This document shows positions 55,183 to 64,000 of a stretch of DNA of 64,000 nt, one piece after another. Both the position numbers and the translations under genes were made by a program. The notes beneath the pieces are model-generated. The model searched no databases, had not been told where the DNA came from, and was given only the letters and a program-made list of their open reading frames with translations. The stretch is from Propionibacteriaceae bacterium. GTDB lineage: Bacteria > Actinomycetota > Actinomycetes > Propionibacteriales > Propionibacteriaceae. Every line of letters begins with the position of its first letter. Positions within the stretch are counted from its first letter, which is position 1. The DNA is taken from assembly GCA_031267645.1 (NCBI GenBank), contig JAIRYW010000039.1, forward strand, positions 1 through 64,000, given 5' to 3'.

Positions 55183-56577
55183 ATGGAGGCTGACGTGACC
55201 CAAGCGCGCGACCTGACCGAGTTCCCCGGTCAGGCCCACGACCGTGTGCCGCCCCAAGACCTAGCCGCCGAACAGTCGGTCCTGGGCGCCATGATGATGA
55301 GCAAGGACGCCATCGCCAACGTCATCGAGCTGGTGCGCGGGGCCGATTTCTACAAACCCGCCCACGAACTGATCTTCGACTGCGTCATCGACATCTACGG
55401 CCGGGGCGATCCGGCCGACGCCATCACGGTGGCGGCCGAGCTGACCAAGCGAGGCGAGATCGGCCGGGTCGGCGGCCACGTCTACATCCACGATCTGCTG
55501 TCCTCGGTCGCCATCGCCGCCAACGCCGGCTACTACGCCCAGATCGTGCGTGAGAAGGCCATCCTGCGCCGCCTGGTCGAAGCCTCGATCAAGATCGCCC
55601 AACTGGGCTACTCCGGCTCCGGCGACGTCGAAGACATCGTCGACCTGGCCCAACAGACGGTCTACGAGATCTCCGACACCTCCCGTTCCGAGGACTGCAA
55701 GGTCATCTCCGACCTCTTCCAAGCCGCCTGGGACGAGATGGACGCCCTGGCCTCGCACGGCGGCCGGCTGGCCGGGGTGCCGACCGGCTTCGCCAAGTTG
55801 GACGAGCTGACCAATGGTTTCCACCCGGGCCAGATGGTGATCGTGGCGGCCCGCCCAGCCGTCGGCAAGTCGACCCTGGCGCTCGACTTCGCCCGCGCCG
55901 CCGCCATCCAGAACCGGCTCACGACGGCGGTCTTCTCGCTCGAGATGAGTTCCATGGAGATTATGATGCGTCTGCTCTCGGCCGAGACCGGCGTCAATCT
56001 GCAGGCCATCCGGACCGGCCAGTTGGACGAGGCCTGGGATCGCCTGTCCGCCATCACCGGCCGTCTCTCCGGCGCCCCGCTCTTCATCGACGATTCGCCC
56101 AACCTGACCATGATGGAGATCCGGGCCAAGGCCCGCCGGCTGAAACAGCGCCACGACCTCAAACTGATCGTGATCGACTACATCCAGTTGATGACCTCGG
56201 GCAAGCGGGTCGAGTCGCGTCAGGTCGAGGTGTCCGAGTTCTCCCGCCAGATCAAACTGCTGGCCAAAGAGCTGAACGTGCCAGTGGTGGCCCTGTCCCA
56301 GCTCAACCGGGCCAATGAGGCCCGTTCGGACAAGAAGCCCCTGCTGAGCGATCTGCGGGAGTCGGGCTCGTTGGAACAGGACGCCGACATCGTCATGCTG
56401 CTGCACCGCGACGACGTCTACGAACGCGACGCCAGCAAACACGACGGCGAGGCCGACCTGATCGTGGCCAAGCACCGCAACGGCGAGACCAAGTCCGTCC
56501 GGCTGCTCTTCCAGGGCCATCTGTCCTGCTTCGCCAACAACCCGGAAGACCAGTTCGCCGCCGCCGGAGCCCACTGA
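55183..56577 (+). CDS. dnaB: Replicative DNA helicase DnaB
   Basis: This 464-residue hexameric helicase has an N-terminal primase-interacting domain (PPQDLAAEQSVLGAMMMSKDAI), a linker and the RecA-like core. Walker A is ARPAVGKSTLALDFARAA, followed by VFSLEMSSMEIMMRLL. Walker B is LKLIVIDYIQLM, and the conserved LSQLNRANEAR and DLRESGSLEQDADIVMLL blocks follow. No intein is seen, which is worth noting because many actinobacterial dnaB genes carry one. It lies directly to the right of the DnaA-box region and on the strand that would be leading if that region is an origin. Confidence 0.96.
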   Translation: MEADVTQARDLTEFPGQAHDRVPPQDLAAEQSVLGAMMMSKDAIANVIELVRGADFYKPAHELIFDCVIDIYGRGDPADAITVAAELTKRGEIGRVGGHVYIHDLLSSVAIAANAGYYAQIVREKAILRRLVEASIKIAQLGYSGSGDVEDIVDLAQQTVYEISDTSRSEDCKVISDLFQAAWDEMDALASHGGRLAGVPTGFAKLDELTNGFHPGQMVIVAARPAVGKSTLALDFARAAAIQNRLTTAVFSLEMSSMEIMMRLLSAETGVNLQAIRTGQLDEAWDRLSAITGRLSGAPLFIDDSPNLTMMEIRAKARRLKQRHDLKLIVIDYIQLMTSGKRVESRQVEVSEFSRQIKLLAKELNVPVVALSQLNRANEARSDKKPLLSDLRESGSLEQDADIVMLLHRDDVYERDASKHDGEADLIVAKHRNGETKSVRLLFQGHLSCFANNPEDQFAAAGAH

Positions 56578-56615
56578 GGTGAGCGTCCATCTCTCAGCCA
56601 ATTCTCAGCTTTCCC

Positions 56616-56643
56616 TTGGCGTTTCTTCAGGGTTTGGTAAGAT
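56616..56643 (+). promoter_or_regulatory. Promoter of the rpf gene
   Basis: TTGGCG (56616-56621) and TAAGAT (56638-56643) are separated by 16 bases, giving a plausible housekeeping promoter. A short leader follows with a CTCTC/GAGAG stem around 56663-56680, then the AAGAGGA ribosome site (56683-56689). Confidence 0.6.
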
Positions 56644-56696
56644 CTGGCCTTTGTAAGGGGTTCTCTCCCGTGTCTGAGAGCTAAGAGGACGTGTCC

Positions 56697-57776
56697 GTGC
56701 TGAGTAAATTCTGGCTGGCTGTGGCTGGACTGCTGCTAGGTCTGGCTCTGGCCGTGATCGGCGTCAACCTGGCCTTCGCCAAACAGGTCGTCTTGACGGT
56801 GGACGGCGATCCGACCCGGCTGACCGTGGTGCACGCCAACGTGGCCGAGGTCTTGGCCGCCCAGGGCATCGTCATCGGACCGCACGACCAGGTCTACCCG
56901 GCCATGGCCGCCACGGTGTCGAACGGATTGGTCATCGACGTCAAACTGGCCCGGCCGATCGACCTGGTGCTGGACGGCCGCCGCGGCCGCCACTGGACCA
57001 CCTCGACCACGGTGGGCGGGATCCTGGCCGAATTGGGCCTGGTCTTCGATGAAATCAAGTCCTCGCACGACCCGGACGCGGCCGTGCCCCTGGAAGGCCT
57101 GACCTTGACGGTCGACCCGGGCCAAGCGGTCTCGGTCACGGCCGACGGCGCCGTCCAACCCTTGCGCGCCCACGGCACGGTGGCCGACGCCCTGCTCCAG
57201 GCCGGCCTGGAATGGGACGCCGACGACTTGATCTCCCCGCCGGCCGAACAGCGCCTCAGCTTCGGCCTGACCATCAACTTGGTCCGGGTCGAGGTCCGCC
57301 CCACCACCCGCCAGACCGACCTCCCCTTCGAGACCGAGTACCAAGACGACGACAGCTTGTACCGGGGCCAGACCCAGGTGACCAGCCGGGGCCAGGTCGG
57401 CCAGGCCATCCAGGAGATCCTGCAGACCTTCCACGACGGCCAACTGGTGTCAGAGGTCGTGACCTCCCAACGCACCACCCGCCCGCCGGTCACCCAGACC
57501 GCCCTACGCGGCACCCAAGCCCCGCCCGCCGTGGCCCTGGAAGGGGTTTGGGCGGCCTTGGCCAAGTGCGAGTCGGGCGGCAATCCGCGGACCAACACCG
57601 GCAACGGCTACTACGGGCTGTACCAGTTCTCCCTGCGCACCTGGCAGGGGGTCGGCGGCTCCGGCTTGCCCTCGGACGCCTCGGCCGAGGAGCAGACCGC
57701 CCGGGCCCAGATCCTGCAAGCTCGCTCCGGCTGGGGCCAGTGGCCCGGCTGCGCCCGTCGACTGGGCCTGCTCTGA
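56697..57776 (+). CDS. rpf: Resuscitation-promoting factor (DUF348-G5-Rpf)
   Basis: A 359-residue secreted muralytic protein. A signal/anchor helix (WLAVAGLLLGLALAVIGVNL) is followed by three DUF348 repeats (about 25-185), a G5 domain (about 195-260; TQVTSRGQVGQAIQEILQTF) and a C-terminal lysozyme-like Rpf domain of about 75 residues. That domain has catalytic Glu in LAKCESGGNP, then YGLYQFSLRTWQGVGG. Such factors cleave peptidoglycan and help dormant actinobacteria resume growth. The second GTG (VLSKFWLAV) is preferred because AAGAGGA lies 7 bases upstream. It begins a row of four wall-remodelling genes downstream of dnaB. Confidence 0.92.
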   Translation: MLSKFWLAVAGLLLGLALAVIGVNLAFAKQVVLTVDGDPTRLTVVHANVAEVLAAQGIVIGPHDQVYPAMAATVSNGLVIDVKLARPIDLVLDGRRGRHWTTSTTVGGILAELGLVFDEIKSSHDPDAAVPLEGLTLTVDPGQAVSVTADGAVQPLRAHGTVADALLQAGLEWDADDLISPPAEQRLSFGLTINLVRVEVRPTTRQTDLPFETEYQDDDSLYRGQTQVTSRGQVGQAIQEILQTFHDGQLVSEVVTSQRTTRPPVTQTALRGTQAPPAVALEGVWAALAKCESGGNPRTNTGNGYYGLYQFSLRTWQGVGGSGLPSDASAEEQTARAQILQARSGWGQWPGCARRLGLL

Positions 57777-57911
57777 GCCGGCCGACCGGGCCCAGGTCTG
57801 GGCCGTCGGTCGAGACCTGGATCAAGACTTCTGCCGACCGCTTCCGATCGGTAGGCTGACAGCCGTATCGTTGTCCGGCCCGGCGCACGGGCCGCGTCCG
57901 AAGGGTGCCGA

Positions 57912-59057
57912 GTGTCCAAACTGGCCTGGCTGGCCGCCGGCGGACTGGCGGCGGGCTTAGTCCTGACCGGGCTGGGCCTCGAGCGGGTCGTAACCGGGCA
58001 AGTCACCTTGGTGGTGGACGATCAGACGACCACCGTTCCGGTCCTGGTCGCCTCGGTGGCCGAGGTCTTGGCCGGCCAGGGCGTCGTGCTGGGCCCCCGG
58101 GACGAGGTCTCCCCGGCCGTGGCCACCAGGGCCCGGCCCGGACTGGTCATCCGCGTGGCCCACGCCCGCCCGGTCGACCTGCGACTGGACGATTTCGAGG
58201 GCGTCTATTGGACCACCGCCACCACCGTGGCCGCGTTGACGGCCGAACTGGGCTGGGAGGCCGAGCCGGAGATCCAGATCTCCTGCCCCGGCGACCAGGC
58301 CATCCCCTTGGAGGGGTTGGCGGTCTCGATCAGCCAAGGCAAGGACGTCGTGGTCAGCGCCGACGGCCGGGAACAGGCCTTACGCGCCCGGGGCACCGTG
58401 GCCGACGCCCTGGCGGCGGCCGGGCTGCGCTGGGACGACGACGATCTGGTCACGCCCGGCCTGACCGAACGGCTCAACCACGGCACCGCCGTCAGCCTGG
58501 TCCGGGTCGAGGCCAGAACCGTCGACCGGCTGGTCGAACTGCCCTTCGCGGTCGTCCATCAAGAGGCCCCCGACCTGGAGTTGGGCCGCAGCGAGATCGT
58601 CCAGCCGGGCTCGGCCGGCCTCAAACGGGAGACCGTGGTCGAGATCTACCACGACGGCCAGTTGGTCTCCAGCACGGTCACGGCCGAACAGATCCTGACC
58701 CCCGTGGTCGATCAGCTGGAGCGTCGCGGGGCCAAGCTGCCGGCCTCGGCCACCCCCGGCAGCGCCCAAGCCCTGGCCCACCAGCAGGTCCTGGACCGGG
58801 GCTGGGACGGCCAACAGTTCCTCTGCCTGGTCGAATTGTGGACGCGCGAGTCGGGCTGGCGGGTCGACGCCAGCAATCCAAGTTCAGGTGCTTACGGCAT
58901 CCCTCAGGCCCTGCCCGGCTCCAAGATGGCCCAGATCGGCGACGACTGGCGGACCAACCCGGCGACTCAGATCACCTGGGGTTTGAACTACATCTCCAAC
59001 CGTTACGGCAGCCCCTGCCAGGCTTGGTCCTTCTTCCAGGCCCGGGGTTGGTACTGA
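57912..59057 (+). CDS. DUF348-G5 protein with lytic-transglycosylase-like domain
   Basis: A 381-residue protein that parallels the upstream Rpf. It has a membrane anchor (LAWLAAGGLAAGLVLTGLGL), DUF348 repeats (about 25-190) and a G5 domain (LKRETVVEIYHDGQLVSSTV). Instead of the Rpf domain it ends in a different peptidoglycan-hydrolase-like fold, with Glu in LWTRESGWRVDASNP and SGAYGIPQALPGSKM, typical of goose-type/SLT-like domains of Streptomyces-like secreted proteins. It should act on the cell wall outside the membrane. The GTG follows GAAGGG with 7-8 bases spacing. Duplication of the upstream gene followed by domain replacement is likely. Confidence 0.87.
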   Translation: MSKLAWLAAGGLAAGLVLTGLGLERVVTGQVTLVVDDQTTTVPVLVASVAEVLAGQGVVLGPRDEVSPAVATRARPGLVIRVAHARPVDLRLDDFEGVYWTTATTVAALTAELGWEAEPEIQISCPGDQAIPLEGLAVSISQGKDVVVSADGREQALRARGTVADALAAAGLRWDDDDLVTPGLTERLNHGTAVSLVRVEARTVDRLVELPFAVVHQEAPDLELGRSEIVQPGSAGLKRETVVEIYHDGQLVSSTVTAEQILTPVVDQLERRGAKLPASATPGSAQALAHQQVLDRGWDGQQFLCLVELWTRESGWRVDASNPSSGAYGIPQALPGSKMAQIGDDWRTNPATQITWGLNYISNRYGSPCQAWSFFQARGWY

Positions 59058-59249
59058 GTCGGCCGCTGAATCCGGCGGCGCCCGAGGCGCCGTCACCCCA
59101 ACCGTCAAGGTCAAGTGGAGGTCGGACCGGATTCCTGGCCCAGCGCCGGCCGCTCTAGTTACTGTCCTGGGACAGCGTTTCGTCGTGACCGCCCCCAGGC
59201 CACGGCGGTCGCTGGACGGACCTGGACCAGAACGGAGTCGGAGGCGAGC

Positions 59250-60116
59250 ATGGGCTCACGCTTGGCAGTGTCGATCACGGCCAGCGCGCTAGTCGGCGGG
59301 CTGGGGGTCGGCTTGTTCGGTCTGACCCAGCAGGTCGGACACGACGTCCTCATCGTCGATCGGGGCCAGGTCACCGTCATCACCATGTGGGGCGGCCAGG
59401 TGGGCGACGCTTTGGCCTGGGCCAAGGTCCCGCTCCGACCCGGCGACCAAGTCCGACCGGGCGTCGACCAGCCAGTCAGCGACGGCGTGGTGGTCGTGGT
59501 CGACCGCCTGAACGAACGATCGGCCCGCACCTCGGAGCAGCCCTGCCCCAGCCCGATCGGCTTCGTGCCGGCCGTGTCCGACCCCAGCGCCAATCCCCCG
59601 GTCTCAGCCGTGGTGGCGCCGCTGACGCCAGAGCCGGACCAGCCGGCCGACCCGCTCCCCGCCGAAGATCTGATCGACGCCGTCAAGGGGCCGGTCACGG
59701 CGGAGCCACCGGCCGATCAAACCCCCGCCTCCAACGCTTCTCCCAGCGCCCGCCCGACCACGCCGGCGGCGCCGGCCGCTCCGGCCGCGACCCAACCGCC
59801 CGCGACCCAACCACCGGCCGACCCGCCGCCAGCCGCGCCGGTCAACAGTTGCCGGGCCTCGTACTACAACCAGGGCCGGGTGACCGCCAACGGCGAAGCC
59901 TTCAACCCCCAGGGTTTGACCGCCGCCCACCGCACCCTGCCCTTCAACACTCGCGTCCTGGTCACCAACCCGGCCAACGGCCTCTCGGTGGTGGTGCGCA
60001 TCAACGACCGCGGCCCCTTCATCGAGGGCCGCTGCCTCGACCTGGCCGAGGGGGCCTTCCGTCAGATCGCCGCCCTCAGCCAAGGCGTGGTGACGGTGCA
60101 ATGGCAGGTCATCTGA
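59250..60116 (+). CDS. RlpA-like double-psi beta-barrel protein
   Basis: This 288-residue secreted protein has a signal helix (AVSITASALVGGLGVGLFGL), one DUF348-like segment (VITMWGGQVGDALAWAKVPL), a Pro/Ala-rich linker (about 120-200) and a C-terminal RlpA-type double-psi beta-barrel. The barrel contains ASYYNQGRVTANGEAF, TAAHRTLPFNTRVLVTN and VVVRINDRGPF. RlpA proteins in Gram-negatives are septal lytic transglycosylases on denuded glycan. Here the barrel retains the His and Asp of the ANGEAFNP...AAHRTLPF...INDRGPF core. The ATG is preceded by GGAGG. It is the third of four wall-active genes in a row. Confidence 0.87.
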   Translation: MGSRLAVSITASALVGGLGVGLFGLTQQVGHDVLIVDRGQVTVITMWGGQVGDALAWAKVPLRPGDQVRPGVDQPVSDGVVVVVDRLNERSARTSEQPCPSPIGFVPAVSDPSANPPVSAVVAPLTPEPDQPADPLPAEDLIDAVKGPVTAEPPADQTPASNASPSARPTTPAAPAAPAATQPPATQPPADPPPAAPVNSCRASYYNQGRVTANGEAFNPQGLTAAHRTLPFNTRVLVTNPANGLSVVVRINDRGPFIEGRCLDLAEGAFRQIAALSQGVVTVQWQVI

Positions 60117-60202
60117 GCCTCTTCGGCCTGTCGCGCCGACTTTGACGGGGACGCCGGGTACTGTGTGCTGCGTCGTGACGTCCGAACTTCCCCGGGAGAG
60201 TC

Positions 60203-61390
60203 ATGCTGCGCTCGAAGTATCTGGCCACTCTGGCCACCAGCTCGACCATTGGGCTGATCGCCCTTGGCGGTGTCGGCGTGGCCCAAGCCTCGATCAAAGA
60301 CGTCACCATCATCGACGCCGGCAACGTCGTCTCAGTGGCCATGTGGCACGGTCAGGTGGCCGACGCCATCGCCTACGCCAACATCGACTTGACCGACAAG
60401 GACGTCGTCTCGCCTGATCTGGCCGATCCCATCGCCCACGGCACCGTCATCGTCATCCTGCCCCGCTCCAGCCTCTCCTCGCCGCCGATCCAGCCGACGG
60501 CCGCCGCCCCTTCGACCACGGCCGTCGTCTCCGCCACCGCCTGGGCCAGCGGCGAGCCGCCGGCCGAACCGCCGCCGGCGACCGCGCCCGTCACCGAACC
60601 GGCCGCGCCGGTGGCCAAGCCGACCAAGAAGCCGACCGTCAAACCGGCCCCACCGCCGGCCGCGCCAACCATGGCCGACAGTCCGGTCTGGCAGCCCTCG
60701 GGCACGCCGGCCCCCAATCCCACGCCCAGCCCGACCCCGACGCCGACCCCGACTCCCACGCCCACGCCGACGCCAACCCCCAGTCCGACGCCCTCCCCGA
60801 CGCCGACGCCGACTCCTTCGGGCGACCCGTCGGACCAACCCAGCGGCAAACCCAGCTCGGACCCGACCGGCGGCCCGACCGCCAGCCCGTCGCCGACCCA
60901 GCCCGGGCAGCCCAGCCAGACGCCCACTCGGCCGTCCACCTCCACTCCGACCCAGTCCCACCCGCCGACCGAACCGCCGGTCGACCCACCCTCGTCCGAG
61001 CCCTCTCAGCCGCCGCCCAGCCAACCCTCCACGCCGCCGACGCCGCCGCCGACCACCACCCAACCGACGGCCGACCCGGGTCCGCCGCCGGTCCCGGCCG
61101 ACACCTGTCTGGTGACGTACTACAACCAGGGCATCCAGACCGAACAGGGTCAGATCACGGCCAACGGCGAGGCTTTCAGTCCGCACGGCATGACCGGGGC
61201 GCACCGCAGCCTGCCCTTCGGCACCTTGGTGCGCGTCACCAACGCTGACACCGGCCGCTCGGCGGTCATCCGCGTCAACGACCGCGGAGCCACCTCCGGC
61301 GGACGCTGCTTCTCGCTGACCGTGGCGGCCTACTCCGCCATCACGCCGATGACGCAGAAGTCCTTCAACGCCACCTGGCAGATCATCTGA
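60203..61390 (+). CDS. RlpA-like protein with Pro/Thr-rich linker
   Basis: A 395-residue paralogue of the preceding gene. It has a signal helix (LATLATSSTIGLIALGGVGV), a DUF348-like segment (VVSVAMWHGQVADAIAYANI), a very long Pro/Thr/Ser linker (about 95-300, including a PTPTP run) and the C-terminal double-psi barrel (TYYNQG, TANGEAFSPHG, GAHRSLPFGTLVRVTN, VIRVNDRGA). The linker should span or sit within the wall. The barrel has RCFSLTVAAYSAI where the preceding paralogue has RCLDLAEGAFRQI, so it may bind rather than cut glycan. AGAGTC precedes the ATG at poor spacing. It is the last gene of the wall cluster. Confidence 0.87.
   Translation: MLRSKYLATLATSSTIGLIALGGVGVAQASIKDVTIIDAGNVVSVAMWHGQVADAIAYANIDLTDKDVVSPDLADPIAHGTVIVILPRSSLSSPPIQPTAAAPSTTAVVSATAWASGEPPAEPPPATAPVTEPAAPVAKPTKKPTVKPAPPPAAPTMADSPVWQPSGTPAPNPTPSPTPTPTPTPTPTPTPTPSPTPSPTPTPTPSGDPSDQPSGKPSSDPTGGPTASPSPTQPGQPSQTPTRPSTSTPTQSHPPTEPPVDPPSSEPSQPPPSQPSTPPTPPPTTTQPTADPGPPPVPADTCLVTYYNQGIQTEQGQITANGEAFSPHGMTGAHRSLPFGTLVRVTNADTGRSAVIRVNDRGATSGGRCFSLTVAAYSAITPMTQKSFNATWQII
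60715..60825 (+). repeat. PTPTP-coding simple repeat
   Basis: A run of CCGACN/CCNACG-type hexamers encodes PTPTPTP in the linker of the second RlpA-like protein. It is a likely site of copy-number change. Confidence 0.8.
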
Positions 61391-61404
61391 CCGTCGGCCG
61401 GCCC

Positions 61405-61421
61405 AGCCGGTCGGACCGGCT
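61405..61421. terminator. Hairpin between convergent genes
   Basis: AGCCGGT, CGG and ACCGGCT form a 7-bp stem with a 3-base loop, between the end of the second RlpA-like gene and the end of the opposing HAD gene. It is a plausible bidirectional terminator without a U-tract. Confidence 0.55.
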
Positions 61422-61429
61422 TCAGACCG

Positions 61430-62251
61430 TCAGTCGGCGCTCAGCTCGACCGGCTCGGGCGGGGTGAGACGCCCCACCAGGTCGATCGCCTGGGCGATCG
61501 AGGGCAGCACCCGCGAAGGCCGGTAGGGGAAGGTCTGGATGTCGGACTCCTGAGTCGACCCGGTCAACACCAAGATGGTGCGCAGGCCGGCTTCCAAACC
61601 GGAGATGACGTCGGTGTCCATCCGGTCGCCCACCATGACGGTGGTCTCGGAGTGGGCCTCGATCCGGTTCAGCGCCGTCCGCATCATCAACGGGTTGGGC
61701 TTGCCCACGAAGTAGGGCAGCCGCCCGGTGGCGGTCGAGATGAGGGCCGCCACCGCCCCGGTGGCCGGCAGCGAGCCGTCGGTCGAGGGGCCGGTCGGGT
61801 CGGGGTTGGTGGCGACGAAGCGGGCCCCCGACTCGATGAAACGGATGGCCTTGGCGATGGCTTCGAAAGAGTAAGTCCGGGTCTCGCCCAAGACGACGTA
61901 GTCGGGGTCCCGGTCGTTCAGGATGAACCCCTTCTCGTGGATGGCGGAGGTCAGGCCGGCTTCGCCGATGACGTAGACGGTGCTGCCCTCGGCCTGGTCG
62001 GCCAAGAACTCAGCGGTGGCCAGGGCGGAGGTCCAGATGCGGTCCTCCGGCACGTCGATGCCGGAGCGCAACAGGCGCGCCCGCAGATCACGGGCGGTGA
62101 AGATTGAATTGTTGGTCAGGACGATGTACGGCCGGCTGAACCGTTCCAAGGCGGCGATGAACTCGGCCGCGCCGGGCAACGCAGTCTCCTCGTGCACCAA
62201 TACGCCGTCCATGTCCGTCAGCCAGCAGGTGATCGGTCGTTCCCATGTCAT
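61430..62251 (-). CDS. HAD-IIA (NagD-like) phosphatase
   Basis: This 273-residue HAD hydrolase of the NagD/class IIA type has motif I LTDMDGVLVHEET (Asp nucleophile plus Asp+2), motif II VLTNNS, Lys in YFVGKPNP and motif IV VMVGDRMDTDV. The C2-type cap lies between motifs II and III. Members dephosphorylate nucleotides or sugar phosphates; specificity is not visible here. It is convergent with the RlpA-like gene and divergent from pgi (116 bases apart), and may be a housekeeping phosphatase. Confidence 0.9.
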   Translation of the reverse strand: MTWERPITCWLTDMDGVLVHEETALPGAAEFIAALERFSRPYIVLTNNSIFTARDLRARLLRSGIDVPEDRIWTSALATAEFLADQAEGSTVYVIGEAGLTSAIHEKGFILNDRDPDYVVLGETRTYSFEAIAKAIRFIESGARFVATNPDPTGPSTDGSLPATGAVAALISTATGRLPYFVGKPNPLMMRTALNRIEAHSETTVMVGDRMDTDVISGLEAGLRTILVLTGSTQESDIQTFPYRPSRVLPSIAQAIDLVGRLTPPEPVELSAD

Positions 62252-62367
62252 GGGCCCAAGCCTGTCAGATGGGACCGGCCCAGGTCACTTCGAGGTCGCG
62301 TCTCGCCGCCGCCGCCCCCCGGTCGGCCAGCGCCGTCCGGCCGGTCGCCGGACACTAGAGTGGCCCC

Positions 62368-64000
<1,633 letters not shown>

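Noticed and set aside
56578..56696. ydaO (c-di-AMP) riboswitch before rpf
   Set aside because: Such riboswitches often precede actinobacterial rpf genes, but the gap is only about 120 bases and lacks the expected long folded core.
60715..60825. Possible CRISPR-like array from regular short repeats
   Set aside because: Repeats have no unique spacers and lie in frame as PTPTP codons of a secreted protein.

Overview
The window comes from a high-GC Gram-positive chromosome, almost certainly Actinomycetota. The evidence is a gyrB-gyrA-DUF3566-tRNA-Ile block, a resuscitation-promoting factor with DUF348/G5 domains, many GTG starts and strongly GC-biased third codon positions. The galK/galE/UTP-hexose-1-phosphate uridylyltransferase set resembles bifidobacteria and propionibacteria, but I cannot assign a family.

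Left part (1-21 kb): accessory and biosynthetic. A dehydrogenase fragment and an IclR regulator are followed by a WYL regulator. Next comes a compact aromatic (type II) polyketide synthase locus at 2.5-13.6 kb. It starts with an SRPBCC protein and an ActIII-like C9 ketoreductase, then a strong hairpin. A second, almost fully translationally coupled run follows: HemN/HemW-like radical SAM enzyme, an ANL-family acyl ligase with an aromatase-like SRPBCC domain fused to its C-terminus, an FrsA/Ayg1-like alpha/beta hydrolase, an EVE-domain protein, KS-alpha, KS-beta (CLF, with Ser where Gln is usual), ACP, aromatase/cyclase and a metallo-beta-lactamase-fold cyclase/thioesterase. Convergent with it, and overlapping its last gene, is an AlkZ-type DNA glycosylase with an intact QxQ motif, then a methyltransferase. 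A NarL-type two-component system and a BcrA-type ABC exporter operon come next. Together this looks like a biosynthesis, self-protection and export locus for an aromatic polyketide that may attack DNA. The gene content does not match any characterised type II PKS locus that I know.

Middle part (21-32 kb): a giant secreted protein of about 2,240 residues, built from about 600-bp PPC-like plus BACON-like modules and ending in seven tandem BACON-like units. One missing base splits it into two reading frames. An OmpR/7TM-kinase two-component system lies directly upstream in the same orientation. A stretch without genes and tRNA-Ile(GAT) follow.

Right part (32-64 kb): core genome. It holds M18 aminopeptidase, DUF3566 protein, gyrA, gyrB, an FGGY kinase, a Leloir-type galE/UGPase/galK set without galT, an RND transporter with a Pro-rich tail, tandem-domain phosphofructokinase, a small RHH protein, an SPFH protein and a metal-binding HMA protein. 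Between the HMA protein and dnaB lies a 530-bp non-coding region with seven DnaA-box-like 9-mers, a candidate origin or DnaA-regulated element. To its right lie dnaB and four cell-wall genes (Rpf, G5/lytic-transglycosylase-like, two RlpA-like), then a HAD phosphatase and pgi, which runs off the end.
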